A DNA stretch of 64,000 nucleotides from Vibrio ostreicida (GCF_013074385.2 NZ_JABEYA020000002.1:1-64000), one strand, 5' to 3'. Numbered from the stretch's first letter, positions 25,986 to 37,651 are shown. The notes: generated by a model from the letters alone, not told the origin. Numbers and translations are program-made.

Positions 25986-27746
25986 TTATCGGGATGGATT
26001 GTGATGATTAAGATACTTCTCTGCGTCATGTGAGCCCATGTAACGGGTCAGTGTCTTTAATGGCACTTGCCGGAGGTCAAGCATAATTAAACCATCTAAG
26101 GCGTTCTTGAATGAAGGGTCGACGTTGAACGAAACCAACTTTCCATTGAGAGCAAGATACTGTCTAAGTAATACTGGGACACCTTTACCATCGTCAATAC
26201 GGGCAATCACCCGTGATAAAAGTTGGATATCAGCCAAAGCGGTCAGCATACTGGTGTTCCAGTTTTTTTGCTGAGTGGGTAGTGGGTTTGAAGGCGTGAC
26301 ATATTCTGCTTTCTCAGAATCATAATGATGGAGTGTCATGGTCTCGGCGAGTAACTGCCTTGCTTGATCGCTATAATCATTACTGATGCTGACTGGTCCA
26401 AATAAGTGGGTATACTGCGGGTTTTTGTTTACGTAAGTAGCAATGCCTTTCCAGAGTAAAAACAGCGCTCCGACACTTTTCTGGTAACGTTCATCTATCA
26501 CAGAACGCCCCATTTCAATCGCAGTGCCCATGGTTTGTAGGAAATCATGACCGTACTGAAAAAGGGTCCTTGAGTAGAGAGCAGCCAAACCTTTTTTCTG
26601 CATCAGCTTATCGACCATTCCGAGTCGGTAGGCCCCGACCAGACAATCGTGGTTTCTGTCCCAGATAAACAGATGCATGTAATCACGGTCGAACTCATCA
26701 AGGTCGATGGCTAAACCCGTGCCTTCACCGACGGCTCTGAAATTACGTTCTCTGACGCGCCCTATTTCATGAAGAATAGAGGGAATACAATCGGCGGTTG
26801 TGCAGTAAACATCAAATTCACCGCTGCTCAATAGATGGTGATCGATTGGCAAGGTGGCAAGATCGGTTTTGAGGTCTTTGAGTGGTAGCGCATCTGCGAC
26901 AGGCAGAGCTTGAGGTTGATCCGGTTGGTGCGTTTCACGATGAAGGGTATCACTGTGGAGTAAGTAAGTATTTAGACGCAGGTAGTTAACAATCTGCTTA
27001 TCAGTGAGGTTATTGATTTCTTTGTATTTGATAGCAGATCCAATCGAGACACCAATGGGGTGATCCGATTTGTTTAATAGCTCACGCCCTAACATCAACG
27101 TTCTGAGGAGGGGATGGACCTTGCCAGCCACGTAAAAACGCTGCGAGTTGTGTCCATCGATAAACACGGGAATAGTATTAGCTTTGGTTTTTCTGACCAA
27201 ACTGCTGACTGAGCGACTCCATTCCTTATCTTCAATTCGTTGTGTTTTTCGGTCGACCAACTGAGACACTTCTCCTGCTGGAAAAAGCAATAGCAGGCCA
27301 TGATTGTCTAAGTGTTGATGTGCTTGGCGTAACGCTTTGAGGTTGGCTTTATGCGCCTTTTGACCTTCAAAAACGTCGACACCGATAAACAGTTCATCCA
27401 GTTCCGGAACGGTCTTTAAGTATTGGTTGGCGAGGATCTGGACATCGCGGCGAACGTGAAGCAACATCTCAGCCAATATGACGCCCTCAACGCAGCCTAA
27501 AGGGTGGTTGGCAACGACAACGGTAGCGCCCTGAGTTGGGATGTGAGTGAGAGATCCTTTTACGATTTTATAATCGATCCCAAGGATTTTGAGTGTGAAG
27601 CGAAGGAAAGTTTGGGTATCACACCCTGCTGGGCGTTGCGTGTAGTATTTATCCAACTGACTTAGGCCTGTAGCCCATTCAGCCAGATTTTCACCTATTC
27701 CAAATGGCGTTTTACGTGGTAAGCGAAAAGGGCTAGAACAATCCAT
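25986..27746 (-). CDS. olsF: Bifunctional ornithine-lipid synthase-like acyltransferase (OlsF type)
   Basis: The 586-residue protein fuses two acyltransferase domains. The N-terminal part (about 1-270) is a PlsC-like O-acyltransferase with VVVANHPLGCVEG (His81) and LLLLFPAGEVS. The C-terminal part (about 310-530) is a GNAT-type N-acyltransferase with FDRDYMHLFIWDRNHDCLVGAYRLG and EMGRSVIDERYQ. This order is that of OlsF, which makes ornithine lipids by N-acylating ornithine and then O-acylating it, at the cytosolic membrane face. The V. cholerae homologue close to glmS has been assigned this role. In the usual HPLGGxDG-like motif the acidic residue here is Glu87. Older annotation calls such proteins hemolysins. 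Confidence 0.85.
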   Translation of the reverse strand: MDCSSPFRLPRKTPFGIGENLAEWATGLSQLDKYYTQRPAGCDTQTFLRFTLKILGIDYKIVKGSLTHIPTQGATVVVANHPLGCVEGVILAEMLLHVRRDVQILANQYLKTVPELDELFIGVDVFEGQKAHKANLKALRQAHQHLDNHGLLLLFPAGEVSQLVDRKTQRIEDKEWSRSVSSLVRKTKANTIPVFIDGHNSQRFYVAGKVHPLLRTLMLGRELLNKSDHPIGVSIGSAIKYKEINNLTDKQIVNYLRLNTYLLHSDTLHRETHQPDQPQALPVADALPLKDLKTDLATLPIDHHLLSSGEFDVYCTTADCIPSILHEIGRVRERNFRAVGEGTGLAIDLDEFDRDYMHLFIWDRNHDCLVGAYRLGMVDKLMQKKGLAALYSRTLFQYGHDFLQTMGTAIEMGRSVIDERYQKSVGALFLLWKGIATYVNKNPQYTHLFGPVSISNDYSDQARQLLAETMTLHHYDSEKAEYVTPSNPLPTQQKNWNTSMLTALADIQLLSRVIARIDDGKGVPVLLRQYLALNGKLVSFNVDPSFKNALDGLIMLDLRQVPLKTLTRYMGSHDAEKYLNHHNPSR

Positions 27747-27905
27747 AGTTTTCTCGGTTGTGGAAATGTCAATTCGAGATTAGGCGGGGTATATGACAAT
27801 TGAAGGTCAGGGTGGTGAGAAATTTATGACGTCATAGTGACGATTTTATGATCGCATCGTCAGTTAGGGAAATGATGGAGACACGAGCGGGCAAGAAGGG
27901 CCTGA

Positions 27906-27944
27906 CAGAATCCAGTAAGAGAGTTCCACGCTTGCTGGATTCTG
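27906..27944 (-). other. Long hairpin after ispB
   Basis: CAGAATCCAG and CTGGATTCTG are perfect ten-base inverted arms, and AAG/CTT extends the stem inward. There is no clean T run on the minus strand, so it may be a weak terminator or an RNA stabiliser for ispB. Confidence 0.5.
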
Positions 27945-27957
27945 AGGGTGTTGGGGC

Positions 27958-28929
27958 TTAGGTTGTTCTGTGGACCGACATATGGGCGAGTGTCACTAGC
28001 GCTTCTTTGTATGGTGATTCAGGCAATACCGCCAATTCGTCAATCGCTTGATCTGCTTCTCTATAGGCTTTTTGGCGAGTGTATTCGAGCGAGCCGGTTT
28101 GTTCCATAGCGTTCAGAACATCATGGATCTTTTCCATACCATTGGCTTTCTCGATGGCTTCTCTTATCAGTTTGGCTTGCTCTGGTGTCCCCTTTCGCAT
28201 GGCGTAAAGCAATGGCAACGTAGGCTTACCTTCGGCTAAATCGTCACCGACGTTTTTACCCATTTCTTCGCCGTCAGACGTATAATCCATCACATCATCA
28301 ATTAATTGGAACGCCGTCCCTAGGTGTTTACCGTAGTTTTGCAGCGCTCGTTCGATGTTTTCTGGCGCATCATTGAGCAGCGCCCCCATTTGGGTCGCGA
28401 CCTCAAACAGGCGAGCGGTCTTAGAATAAATGACCGCCATATAACTGTCTTCCGTGGTATCGGGGTTATTGCAGTTCATGAGTTGCTGAACTTCACCTTC
28501 TGCAATGATATTGACGGCGTTGCTCATCAGTTTAAGGATCTTTATGGATCCGAGTTCTGTCATCATCTGAAATGAACGCGTATAGATAAAGTCGCCCACC
28601 AGAACACTGGCCGCGTTGCCAAAGGCGGCGTTGGCTGTCGCCTTACCGCGGCGCATGTCTGATTCATCGACCACATCATCGTGCAGTAACGTGGCAGTAT
28701 GAATAAATTCAATAAAGGCCGCTGCCATGGTATGTGACTGACCTTGGTAACCTAGTGCCCGGGCCGACAAAACGGCCAATAGAGGACGTATGCGTTTTCC
28801 ACCTCCGCTGACGATGTAAAACCCTAATTGGTTTATTAAAGATACGTCTGAATCGAGTTGTGCATGAATTGTTTCATTCACTTTTGCCATGTCATCGGCA
28901 GTAAGCGCTTGGATAGCTTTAAAATCCAT
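27958..28929 (-). CDS. ispB: Octaprenyl diphosphate synthase
   Basis: IspB is a trans-prenyltransferase that builds the C40 side chain of ubiquinone and menaquinone from farnesyl and isopentenyl diphosphates. The 323-residue length equals the family norm. The first aspartate-rich motif is DDVVD (84-88) in LLHDDVVDESDMRRG, and the second is in FQLIDDVMDYTSD. GGGKRIRP holds the diphosphate-binding basic residues. It is divergent from rplU-rpmA, the conserved arrangement in gammaproteobacteria. Confidence 0.97.
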   Translation of the reverse strand: MDFKAIQALTADDMAKVNETIHAQLDSDVSLINQLGFYIVSGGGKRIRPLLAVLSARALGYQGQSHTMAAAFIEFIHTATLLHDDVVDESDMRRGKATANAAFGNAASVLVGDFIYTRSFQMMTELGSIKILKLMSNAVNIIAEGEVQQLMNCNNPDTTEDSYMAVIYSKTARLFEVATQMGALLNDAPENIERALQNYGKHLGTAFQLIDDVMDYTSDGEEMGKNVGDDLAEGKPTLPLLYAMRKGTPEQAKLIREAIEKANGMEKIHDVLNAMEQTGSLEYTRQKAYREADQAIDELAVLPESPYKEALVTLAHMSVHRTT

Positions 28930-29085
28930 TGTAAATCCGGCTGAAGTTAGAACCTGTATGGTCTTCTTATCTATTTTATTGCTGAATAATACACTAAAAA
29001 ACGTTGATTAATACATGCTTAAAGGGCATGATTGCGGCACTTTTATCTGGCGATTATCATTTCGCCAATTTTTTAAAAATATGGC

Positions 29086-29114
29086 TTGTCATCGGGAAAG
29101 CTCTTCTGTAGAAT
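29086..29114 (+). promoter_or_regulatory. Sigma-70 promoter of rplU-rpmA
   Basis: TTGTCA (29086-29091) and TAGAAT (29109-29114) are separated by exactly 17 bases, and a C/G-rich discriminator (CTGCGCC) follows, typical of ribosomal promoters. The leader to rplU would be about 80 bases. Confidence 0.8.
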
Positions 29115-29200
29115 CTGCGCCCTATTGATGATTAGTTTAGCGCACACCCAAGATGCTCATTAAGTATTCGTAAGGCTGTGCGGAAAAAGCGGAGTAAGAT

Positions 29201-29512
29201 ATGTACGCTGTTTTCCAATCTGGTGGTAAACAACACCGTGTAAGCGAAGGTCAAACCCTTCGTTTAGAGAAATTAGACGTTGAAACTGGTGCAACAGTTG
29301 AATTTGATAAAGTTCTTCTTGTCGCAAATGGCGAGGACGTTACAGTTGGTGCCCCTCTAGTAGAGGGCGGTAAAGTAGTTGCTGAAGTTGTACAACACGG
29401 TCGTGGCGATAAAGTAAAAGTCGTTAAGTTCCGTCGTCGTAAGCACTCTCGTAAGCAACAAGGTCACCGTCAGTGGTTCACTGAAGTGAAAATCACTGGT
29501 ATCAACGCTTAA
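29201..29512 (+). CDS. rplU: 50S ribosomal protein L21
   Basis: L21 binds 23S rRNA in the large subunit. The 103-residue product starts [18 protein letters not shown] and ends with the basic block [25 protein letters not shown], shown here only in parts of the usual family pattern. A GGAG site precedes the start, and rpmA follows after 20 bases. Confidence 0.99.
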   Translation: MYAVFQSGGKQHRVSEGQTLRLEKLDVETGATVEFDKVLLVANGEDVTVGAPLVEGGKVVAEVVQHGRGDKVKVVKFRRRKHSRKQQGHRQWFTEVKITGINA

Positions 29513-29520
29513 TCGATTAG

Positions 29521-29790
<270 letters not shown>

Positions 29791-29836
29791 TTAAGCCTAA
29801 GCGCTGAGTTATATTTGCTTTCAAGCTGAATTTAAA

Positions 29837-29864
29837 AGCCCTGCCAGTTCGGCGGGGTTTTTTA
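29837..29864 (+). terminator. Terminator after rpmA
   Basis: A GC-rich stem (AGCCCTGCC with GGCGGGGTT, one G-U pair) around a five-base loop runs into six T. Confidence 0.85.
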
Positions 29865-30051
29865 TTTGTCGCGTTAAGAAAACTGAGCCGATGACCAACG
29901 ATTTTTTGAACGCCGGAGTTGATATTAAGGGACTTTGAACCAGCCTCTATACGATACCTAATTCGGTTGAGGTGGGTAGAAAGCCCCTCAATATATATTC
30001 CTAAATTGAAGAATGACCTCAGTGTGTCGGTCCACAACTGAGCATGGGGTC

Positions 30052-30060
30052 TGCTAGAAT
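30052..30060 (+). promoter_or_regulatory. Extended -10 element upstream of obgE
   Basis: TGCTAGAAT provides a TGN plus TAGAAT extended -10 box 82 bases before the obgE start, within a 277-base gap after the rpmA terminator. No clear -35 box is seen. I find no gene in the rest of the gap (29865-30141). Confidence 0.5.
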
Positions 30061-30138
30061 TTATATCACCCACGCACGACAACGGCGTAAGGTGATAGTT
30101 GTAACCCAGCTATGAGACATAGCCATTGGGCGGAGTAA

Positions 30139-31323
<1,185 letters not shown>

Positions 31324-31349
31324 TCTTCAAAAGGTGCTGTAAATAAACC

Positions 31350-31380
31350 GCCGCAATGTGAAAAACATTGCGGCTTTTTT
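31350..31380 (+). terminator. Intrinsic terminator after obgE
   Basis: GCCGCAATGT pairs with ACATTGCGGC around GAAAA and is followed by TTTTTT. Confidence 0.94.
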
Positions 31381-31451
31381 GTGTTTAAATCAAATCATAA
31401 ATCCCATTTGTGCGCGACAATAGCCAGTGTTAAAAGGCATTGGAGAATGGG

Positions 31452-32219
31452 ATGGTTGATCAACAACGCCGAGTATCTCGCCTGATTGCCCAAGCAGGGC
31501 AATTGTTGCTGGCGCATGGCGCAGAAAGCACCTTAGTGACCGATTTGACTCAACGTATTGGTTTGGCAAGCGGGATGGATTCTGTCGATGTCTCTTTGTC
31601 TGCCCGTTCTTTGGTTATCACGACTATCTATCATACGCATTGTATTACTACGGTTCGGTGTTGTCTGGATCGAGGAATAAATATGCAGGTGGTTACTCGG
31701 GTCCAAAGAATATGTATTTTGCTGGAGCGTGGTATCTTTGATGTTGATCTCGCTCAGAAGCAGCTTGATCAAGTGCATCCACAACACTACAACCGTTGGC
31801 TTGTGGCCTTTATGATCGGATTATCGTGTGCGGCATTTGGGGGCTTAGCCGGTGGGAACGAGCTGGTGGTTATCATGACATTCATCGCCTCTGTGGTTGG
31901 GATAACCGTTAGGCAGGAACTGAGCCTACGGCACTTTAATCCCCTGATTAATTTTTCGGTGACAGCTTTTTTTACCACGTTGATATCGGCTCAAGCGGTG
32001 ATCCATGATCTGGGTAATGCCCCATTTCTGGTTATGGCTTCTTCGGTCCTAATGTTGGTGCCGGGTTTTCCATTGATCAATGCGGTTTCTGACATGCTTA
32101 AAGGAGAGATTAATATGGGGGTGACTCGGTTTGTGATGGCCAGTCTACTCACTTTGGCAACCTGCCTTGGGATCGTGGCGGCAATGAGCGTCACTGGTGT
32201 CAGAGGGTGGGTATTGTGA
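31452..32219 (+). CDS. yjjP: Threonine/serine (succinate) exporter subunit YjjP
   Basis: YjjP is the larger half of a split ThrE-type inner-membrane exporter; in E. coli YjjP and YjjB together export succinate. The 255-residue product has a soluble N-terminal domain (LIAQAGQLLLAHGAEST, SLSARSLVITTIY) followed by about five membrane helices (FMIGLSCAAFGGLAGG, then PGFPLINAVSDMLKGEINMG). ATG 31452 is chosen because GGAG lies six bases before it; a TTG at 31440 is the other in-frame option. The end overlaps yjjB. Confidence 0.9.
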   Translation: MVDQQRRVSRLIAQAGQLLLAHGAESTLVTDLTQRIGLASGMDSVDVSLSARSLVITTIYHTHCITTVRCCLDRGINMQVVTRVQRICILLERGIFDVDLAQKQLDQVHPQHYNRWLVAFMIGLSCAAFGGLAGGNELVVIMTFIASVVGITVRQELSLRHFNPLINFSVTAFFTTLISAQAVIHDLGNAPFLVMASSVLMLVPGFPLINAVSDMLKGEINMGVTRFVMASLLTLATCLGIVAAMSVTGVRGWVL

Positions 32220-32680
32220 ATCTAGTCATCGGTTTACTTCAGGATATGGTGCTTGCTGCTGTTCCGGCGTTTGGTTTTGCACTGGTGTTTAATGTGCCTA
32301 AAAAAGCGTTAGCCTATTGTGCAATGGGTGGCGCCCTCGGCCATGGGTCGCGTTATGTCATGATGAATTTTTCTGTACCGATAGAGTGGGCGAGCTTGTT
32401 TGCTGCGATTTTGGTCAGTTTGGCTGGCATTTATTGGTCAAAACGCTTTCTTGCTCATCCTAAAGTGTTTACGGTCGCTGCCCTGATCCCAATGGTACCA
32501 GGAGTGTTCGCTTTTAAAGCGATGATTGCGTTGGTTGAACTCAATCAGAGAGGGTACAGCCATCCACTGATGGCCGTGCTAATAGAAAACTTTCTTAAGG
32601 CAATGTTCATTATTACGGGTTTAGCTGTTGGCTTAGCTATGCCGGGATTGTTATTCTATCGGCGAAAATCCATCGTTTAA
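32216..32680 (+). CDS. yjjB: Threonine/serine (succinate) exporter subunit YjjB
   Basis: YjjB is the small membrane half of the ThrE-type exporter and needs YjjP. The product has about 154 residues in four or five helices, with the family blocks NVPKKALAYCAMGGALGHGSR, FLAHPKVFTVAALIPMVPG and the C-terminal GLAMPGLLFYRRK. GTG 32216 overlaps the yjjP stop (GTGA) and has AGAGGGTGGG just before it. GTG 32207 is also possible and would align the N-terminus with E. coli YjjB (MG start). The overlap implies translational coupling. Confidence 0.9.
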   Translation: MNLVIGLLQDMVLAAVPAFGFALVFNVPKKALAYCAMGGALGHGSRYVMMNFSVPIEWASLFAAILVSLAGIYWSKRFLAHPKVFTVAALIPMVPGVFAFKAMIALVELNQRGYSHPLMAVLIENFLKAMFIITGLAVGLAMPGLLFYRRKSIV

Positions 32681-32703
32681 GTAATATAAAGGAAGATCTC
32701 GTT

Positions 32704-33204
32704 ATGATCATTAGTCTGATCGCCGCAATGGCAAATGACCGCATCATTGGTAAAGACAATAATATGCCGTGGCATTTGCCCGCCGATTTTGCTTGGTTTA
32801 AGCAATGTACGATGGGTAAGCCAGTAGTGATGGGACGCAAAACGTATGACTCGATTGGTCGACCTCTCCCTGGGCGCCACAACATCGTGATCAGCCGTGA
32901 TGAGAATCTTGAACTTCACGGTGTCACAACGGTAACGTCAGTTGAAGAGGCGATAGAAGCTGCGGGTGAGGTCGAAGAAATTATGATCATTGGCGGAGGG
33001 TCGATTTATCGAGCGTGTTTACCTCAGGCCAATAAACTTTATGTCACTTATATTGATGCTGATTTTGAAGGGGATACTCAGTTTCCTCTCTGGGGAGACC
33101 AATTTGTGGAGATCGACTCTCATCATCATGGTTGCGATGAAAAAAATGCCTATAGTATGCGTTTTGCCGTTTTAGAGAGAAAGACTGCTGAGAATGCTGC
33201 GTGA
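32704..33204 (+). CDS. folA: Dihydrofolate reductase
   Basis: FolA reduces dihydrofolate to tetrahydrofolate with NADPH and is the trimethoprim target. The 166-residue enzyme shows IAAMANDRIIGKDNNMPWHLP (in the usual Met20-loop position), MGRKTYDSIGRPLPGR, the NADPH site IMIIGGGSIY and the catalytic acid in LPADFAWF. AAGGAAG precedes the start. It is convergent with apaH, a neighbourhood also found in E. coli. Confidence 0.98.
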   Translation: MIISLIAAMANDRIIGKDNNMPWHLPADFAWFKQCTMGKPVVMGRKTYDSIGRPLPGRHNIVISRDENLELHGVTTVTSVEEAIEAAGEVEEIMIIGGGSIYRACLPQANKLYVTYIDADFEGDTQFPLWGDQFVEIDSHHHGCDEKNAYSMRFAVLERKTAENAA

Positions 33205-33240
33205 AGAGTTTCGTTGGCGTGCCTTTGAACTCAGTATTGC

Positions 33241-34047
33241 CTAGCGTAGAGCGGATTGCACAAAGTATGTTTGATCTTCCCATCTCAACATGGTCAGCTC
33301 CCCACCCCAAACACACCCAGTATCGAGTCCTATGACATCTGAGCTATGATAGCCCTCTAGGGCAGCCCAATGGCCAAAGAGGACGGTTTTGTCCAATGCG
33401 ACACGACTCTTAATCTTAAACCATGGAACAAGGAGGCTGTCGGTTAGCAGGCTAGGGGGCTGCTTGCACGCCATGTCGAGTCGCCCTCCTGAATCGCAAA
33501 ACCTCATTCGAGTGTAGGCATTGACGATGAAGCGATAGCGTTGAATTCCTTTTAAGCGGTCACTCCACTGATCAGGTTGGTCATCGTACATATGCTTTAT
33601 CAGCCAGTCCCCTTTATCACTTTGCAGTATGGCTTCGACTTCACGTGCATATTTCCGGGCTTGTTTTAGTGACCAAAGTGGAAAAATTCCAGCATGGCAT
33701 ACGGCAAATTCATTATGCTCGGCCAGCAGAGGTTGCGCGCGAAGCCAGTTTAGAAGTTCGTCTTGATCTGTTGCTTCAAAGATAGGCAGTGTCTTGTCTT
33801 TGGCTTTGGCTTTGTGAATCCCAAGTGAGACGGCAAGCAAATGTAAGTCATGGTTTCCCAGAACCACTTTAGCACTAGTGCCAAGGTCTTTAATGAACCT
33901 TAAGGTCTCTAATGATTTTGGTCCGCGAGCGACCAAATCACCAGCCACCCAAAGGGTATCCACTGTGGGGTTAAAGTGCGCTTTGTGGAGTAGGCGTTGC
34001 AGTTCATCAAAGCAGCCTTGGATATCACCGACAATATAATTAGACAC
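33241..34047 (-). CDS. apaH: Diadenosine tetraphosphatase ApaH
   Basis: ApaH is a metallophosphatase that cleaves Ap4A symmetrically to two ADP and also removes Np4 caps from RNA. The 268 residues start YIVGDIQGCFDELQRLL, with VAGDLVARGPKSLE and VLGNHDLHLLAVSLG as metal-binding motifs, then the PPase-type FGHWAALEG and LDTGCVWGGELTMLRW near the end. It is the last gene of the lptD-surA-pdxA-rsmA-apaG-apaH operon. Confidence 0.97.
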   Translation of the reverse strand: MSNYIVGDIQGCFDELQRLLHKAHFNPTVDTLWVAGDLVARGPKSLETLRFIKDLGTSAKVVLGNHDLHLLAVSLGIHKAKAKDKTLPIFEATDQDELLNWLRAQPLLAEHNEFAVCHAGIFPLWSLKQARKYAREVEAILQSDKGDWLIKHMYDDQPDQWSDRLKGIQRYRFIVNAYTRMRFCDSGGRLDMACKQPPSLLTDSLLVPWFKIKSRVALDKTVLFGHWAALEGYHSSDVIGLDTGCVWGGELTMLRWEDQTYFVQSALR

Positions 34048-34056
34048 GGGTCATCT

Positions 34057-34434
34057 CTAGTTAAGAATGTTGGGTAAAGCGAGCCTAAATGGCTCTATCT
34101 CGGTACTAAATTCTTGCCCTTTTTCATTGAGAAAGAGGTATTGACCTTGCATCACACCAACAGGTGTTTCAATGGCGGTACCACTGCTGTAAGTGTATTC
34201 GTCATTACCGGGAATAAAAGGTTGTTGGCCAACGACGCCATCGCCTTCGACAGTCATTTGTTTGCCATTGGCATCAGTGATTAGCCAGCGACGTCCCATG
34301 AGTTGGACGGTTTGGTTACTGAGGTTTTTTATGGTGATGATATAGGCGAAAACGTAACGTTGTGAATCAGGCTGAGATTGCTCTGAAATATACTTGGTAT
34401 GTACTTGGACTTTAATACAAGGGATGGATTCCAT
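34057..34434 (-). CDS. apaG: ApaG domain protein
   Basis: ApaG is a small beta-sandwich protein of the DUF525 family. It occurs next to apaH in many proteobacteria, but its biochemical role is not settled. The 125-residue product carries the family marks [47 protein letters not shown] in parts, and GVMQGQYLF. It lies nine bases before apaH. Confidence 0.95.
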   Translation of the reverse strand: MESIPCIKVQVHTKYISEQSQPDSQRYVFAYIITIKNLSNQTVQLMGRRWLITDANGKQMTVEGDGVVGQQPFIPGNDEYTYSSGTAIETPVGVMQGQYLFLNEKGQEFSTEIEPFRLALPNILN

Positions 34435-34505
34435 GTAGACTCCTGCGCAAAAGTCAAAAGGTTAGAGTTGTAAACCCGCAGGTTACAACCCTAAGTATAT
34501 GAAGT

Positions 34506-35312
34506 TTATTTATGATTTGCGTCCAACCAGTTAGCCAGACCAACAAATTGCTCTAGCGTAAGGTTCTCTGGGCGTAGGCTTGGGTTGATCCCGAGTTGCT
34601 CAAGGGTGCTGGCATCGACGAGAGATTTAAAACAGTTGCGCACAGTTTTACGTCGTTGGTTAAAGCCTTCGCGGCAGACCCTATCAAGCCAATTGAGGTT
34701 ATTGGCTGGGCAAGGCAAGGTTTCATAGGGAACTAAGCGTACGACCGCTGAATCGACCTTCGGCGGTGGTACAAAGGCTGTAGGCGGAACTTCTAACACT
34801 GGAACGACTTTACAATAGTACTGAGCCATCACGGTTAGGCGTCCATAAGCTTTGGTTCCTGGGCCAGCGGCTAAGCGGTTAACTACTTCTTTTTGAAGCA
34901 TAAAGTGCATGTCTTGAATGTCTTTATGGTATTCAAATAAGTGGAACATTAACGGCGTAGAAATATTGTATGGGAGGTTGCCGAAGATACGTAACTTATT
35001 ATTGGGCTTAACTAATTGAGTGAAGTCAAAGCTCATAGCATCGCCTTCATAGATAGTCAGTTTATCAGCCAGATCGGGATGATTTCTCAATCGCTCTGCT
35101 AGGTCGCGATCAAGCTCTATCACCGTAAACTTATCGACTTCTTGCCCGACTGGTTCGGTAATTGCCCCAAGGCCCGGCCCAATTTCGACGAGATTTTGCC
35201 CTGATCTTGGGTTGATTGCGGAGACAATACCGTCAATGATGTACGGATCGTTGAGGAAGTTTTGACCAAAGCGTTTACGTGCTTTGTGCCCTAAGTGGAC
35301 ATCGTTTCTCAT
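34506..35312 (-). CDS. rsmA: 16S rRNA dimethyladenosine transferase (KsgA)
   Basis: RsmA dimethylates two adjacent adenosines near the 3' end of 16S rRNA, a late check in 30S assembly; its loss gives kasugamycin resistance. The 268-residue protein has [18 protein letters not shown], the AdoMet loop [24 protein letters not shown] and the catalytic [10 protein letters not shown]. It overlaps no neighbour but lies only 12 bases after pdxA. Confidence 0.98.
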   Translation of the reverse strand: MRNDVHLGHKARKRFGQNFLNDPYIIDGIVSAINPRSGQNLVEIGPGLGAITEPVGQEVDKFTVIELDRDLAERLRNHPDLADKLTIYEGDAMSFDFTQLVKPNNKLRIFGNLPYNISTPLMFHLFEYHKDIQDMHFMLQKEVVNRLAAGPGTKAYGRLTVMAQYYCKVVPVLEVPPTAFVPPPKVDSAVVRLVPYETLPCPANNLNWLDRVCREGFNQRRKTVRNCFKSLVDASTLEQLGINPSLRPENLTLEQFVGLANWLDANHK

Positions 35313-35324
35313 AATTTTCTCAAG

Positions 35325-36317
35325 TTAACTGGTTTTCTTATCCACAAGCTCAATGGCATGAGTCAGTGCAGTCGTGAAACTTCCTGTATCTGCATTTCCT
35401 GTTCCAGCCAGGTCCAATGCAGTGCCGTGATCAACGGATGTCCTAATAAAGGGCAGCCCAAGCGTGATATTCACTGAGCGACTAAACCCTTTGTATTTTA
35501 GCACTGGAAGAACTTGATCATGGTACATTCCTAACACAACATCCGCATCATCAAGATACTTTTGATTAAAAATCGTATCGGCGGGCAGAGGACCAATCAA
35601 ATCAAACCCGTCTTGCTGCCGTAATTTCTCTAGTGTAGGCGTGATGGTTTCTATTTCTTCTCTGCCAAGGCAGCCATCTTCTCCCGCATGCGGGTTGAGC
35701 CCACAAACATAAATTTTAGGTGAAGCCAGTGCAAACTTCTCGACTAAATCTTTATGCAATATACGAATGATGTTTTCAAGTCGTTCTTCTGTGATGGCTT
35801 GGGATACATAAGCCAACGGTATATGGGTTGTCACTAAAGCGACTCTGAGCCCTTGCGTGGCTAACATCATGACGACAAGCGGCGTGTTGGATTTCTCGGC
35901 AAAGAACTCGGTATGGCCACTAAATGCGACCCCTGAGCGGTTGATTACGCCTTTGTGCACAGGGCCAGTGACAATAGCATCAAACTCGCCTTTCATACAG
36001 CCTAAAGCGGCTCTTTCCAGTGTTTTTAGTACATAATGACCGTTGTTTTCATTCAATTGACCAGCAATAGCAGCGACCTGCATGGGGATATGCGCGACGA
36101 CGAGTGAACCGGCCTTCTGCGGAACAGGCGCTTGTGCGGGATCATAGTCTATCAGTGTTAGCTCAATATTGAGTTGTTGGGCCCTTTGTTCAAGCAACGC
36201 TTTATCAGCACTGATGACAATTTGATGTGGCCAATTCTGTGCAGACAAGGCCAGCACTAAATCAGGACCGATACCCGCCGGTTCTCCAGCAGTGACGACG
36301 ATGCGCTTAATTGTCAT
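35325..36317 (-). CDS. pdxA: 4-hydroxythreonine-4-phosphate dehydrogenase
   Basis: PdxA oxidises 4-phosphohydroxy-L-threonine in pyridoxal phosphate synthesis, two steps after the pathway that Epd opens. The 330-residue product starts [14 protein letters not shown] and carries [11 protein letters not shown]-like [32 protein letters not shown] and the metal site [15 protein letters not shown] 36317 is chosen since it has GGAG eight bases upstream and matches the family N-terminus; the frame stays open to 36389 inside surA. It overlaps the surA stop by 11 bases. Confidence 0.97.
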   Translation of the reverse strand: MTIKRIVVTAGEPAGIGPDLVLALSAQNWPHQIVISADKALLEQRAQQLNIELTLIDYDPAQAPVPQKAGSLVVAHIPMQVAAIAGQLNENNGHYVLKTLERAALGCMKGEFDAIVTGPVHKGVINRSGVAFSGHTEFFAEKSNTPLVVMMLATQGLRVALVTTHIPLAYVSQAITEERLENIIRILHKDLVEKFALASPKIYVCGLNPHAGEDGCLGREEIETITPTLEKLRQQDGFDLIGPLPADTIFNQKYLDDADVVLGMYHDQVLPVLKYKGFSRSVNITLGLPFIRTSVDHGTALDLAGTGNADTGSFTTALTHAIELVDKKTS

Positions 36318-37602
36318 CTTGATCTGCTCCAATGACTTCAACAAAGGCGCTGGCTCGAATTTCCTGAAGCCAGGTACTTGCTTCTTCATTGAATTTACGG
36401 TTGAAGATGATGCGATAAGCTTTGTTTTTCAGGCTCGAATCCGTGCGATCAACCTTGCGACGGTCAAGCACTTCTGCAATATGCCATCCGTGTACTGTTT
36501 TAAACGGTTCACTAATGGTGCCTACTGTCAGAGTATCCACCTGATGTTTAAACTCTGGTACATAAAGATCGGAGGTCTGGTAGCCGAGTTCACCTTGCTG
36601 AGAGGCTGAGCCGGTATCCTGACTGTATTGTTGTGCCATTTCTCCGAAGGTGGCTTCGCCAGATCGAATACGACGAGTGATCTCCAGCAGGTCTTTCTGA
36701 ACGCCTTTGTCACTGAGAATTACGGTGGGCTTGATGAGAATATGTCGGACGTTCACTTCAGTCACAGCAACGGTTTCCAACCCTTTCACGTCTTCAATCT
36801 TGAGGATATGGAAACCCATGCCACTGCGAAAAGGCCCAATGATACTGCCTTTGTTCTGCAAATTAATATGATCGGCAAAGATGGTCGGCATTTCTTCTTT
36901 GCGCATCCAGCCCCAGTCACCACCGTTTAAGGCTTTTGGACCTTTTGAGTAGGTGTACGCCATGGTGCGAAAGTCTTCACCTTGGTTTAATTTTTGGACA
37001 ATATTATTGGCTTTTTCTTCGACAGAGGCTTTGTCGTCGCTTTCAGAGGTGCGTAATTGGATATGGCCAATTTTATACTGCACGGTCGCATTCGTCTCTT
37101 GTGCTAAAATATTGGCGAGACTGTCGACCTCTGCTGGCAGGATGTTGATCCGGCGGCGAACGAGTGCATTACGTGCTTCACTGGCGGCAATTTCTTTGCG
37201 TACTTGCTCACGAAATTGCTCATAACTGAGGCCTTCTTCGGCGATTGATGCAGTGAGTTGATCGAGTGTTTGGCCATTGTTTTTGGCAATGTCTGCAATG
37301 GCTTCACTGAGCTGGTTATCATCAATGCGAACACCAATCCGCTCGGCTTCTTGCTGCTGAATCGTGTCAGATATGAGCTTTTCGATCACTTGCTCGCGCA
37401 AGGTTGCACTATCAGGGAGTGCTTGGTCGCTTTTTTTTGCATTGGCTCGAATCGTTTTGAGTGACGTTTCTATGTCACTTTGCAATACCACACCGCTGTT
37501 GACTATCACCGCAACCTTATCCAGTTCAACGGGTTCTGCTTGCACAAAACAAATCGGAGAGACGGCAAGCAGTCCTAGCAGAGTTTGCTTCCAAAATTTC
37601 AT
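36307..37602 (-). CDS. surA: Periplasmic chaperone and peptidyl-prolyl isomerase SurA
   Basis: SurA escorts unfolded outer-membrane proteins, including LptD, through the periplasm. The 431-residue precursor has a signal peptide ([15 protein letters not shown]), an N-terminal chaperone domain ([15 protein letters not shown]) and two parvulin domains near 175-275 and 285-385, the second with VRHILIKP and [22 protein letters not shown]. It lies between lptD, its client, and pdxA in one operon. Confidence 0.97.
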   Translation of the reverse strand: MKFWKQTLLGLLAVSPICFVQAEPVELDKVAVIVNSGVVLQSDIETSLKTIRANAKKSDQALPDSATLREQVIEKLISDTIQQQEAERIGVRIDDNQLSEAIADIAKNNGQTLDQLTASIAEEGLSYEQFREQVRKEIAASEARNALVRRRINILPAEVDSLANILAQETNATVQYKIGHIQLRTSESDDKASVEEKANNIVQKLNQGEDFRTMAYTYSKGPKALNGGDWGWMRKEEMPTIFADHINLQNKGSIIGPFRSGMGFHILKIEDVKGLETVAVTEVNVRHILIKPTVILSDKGVQKDLLEITRRIRSGEATFGEMAQQYSQDTGSASQQGELGYQTSDLYVPEFKHQVDTLTVGTISEPFKTVHGWHIAEVLDRRKVDRTDSSLKNKAYRIIFNRKFNEEASTWLQEIRASAFVEVIGADQDDN

Positions 37603-37651
37603 TAATCTTCCTATAAAATAAAGCCTGTGTTTTAGACCACAGGCGGTCGAA

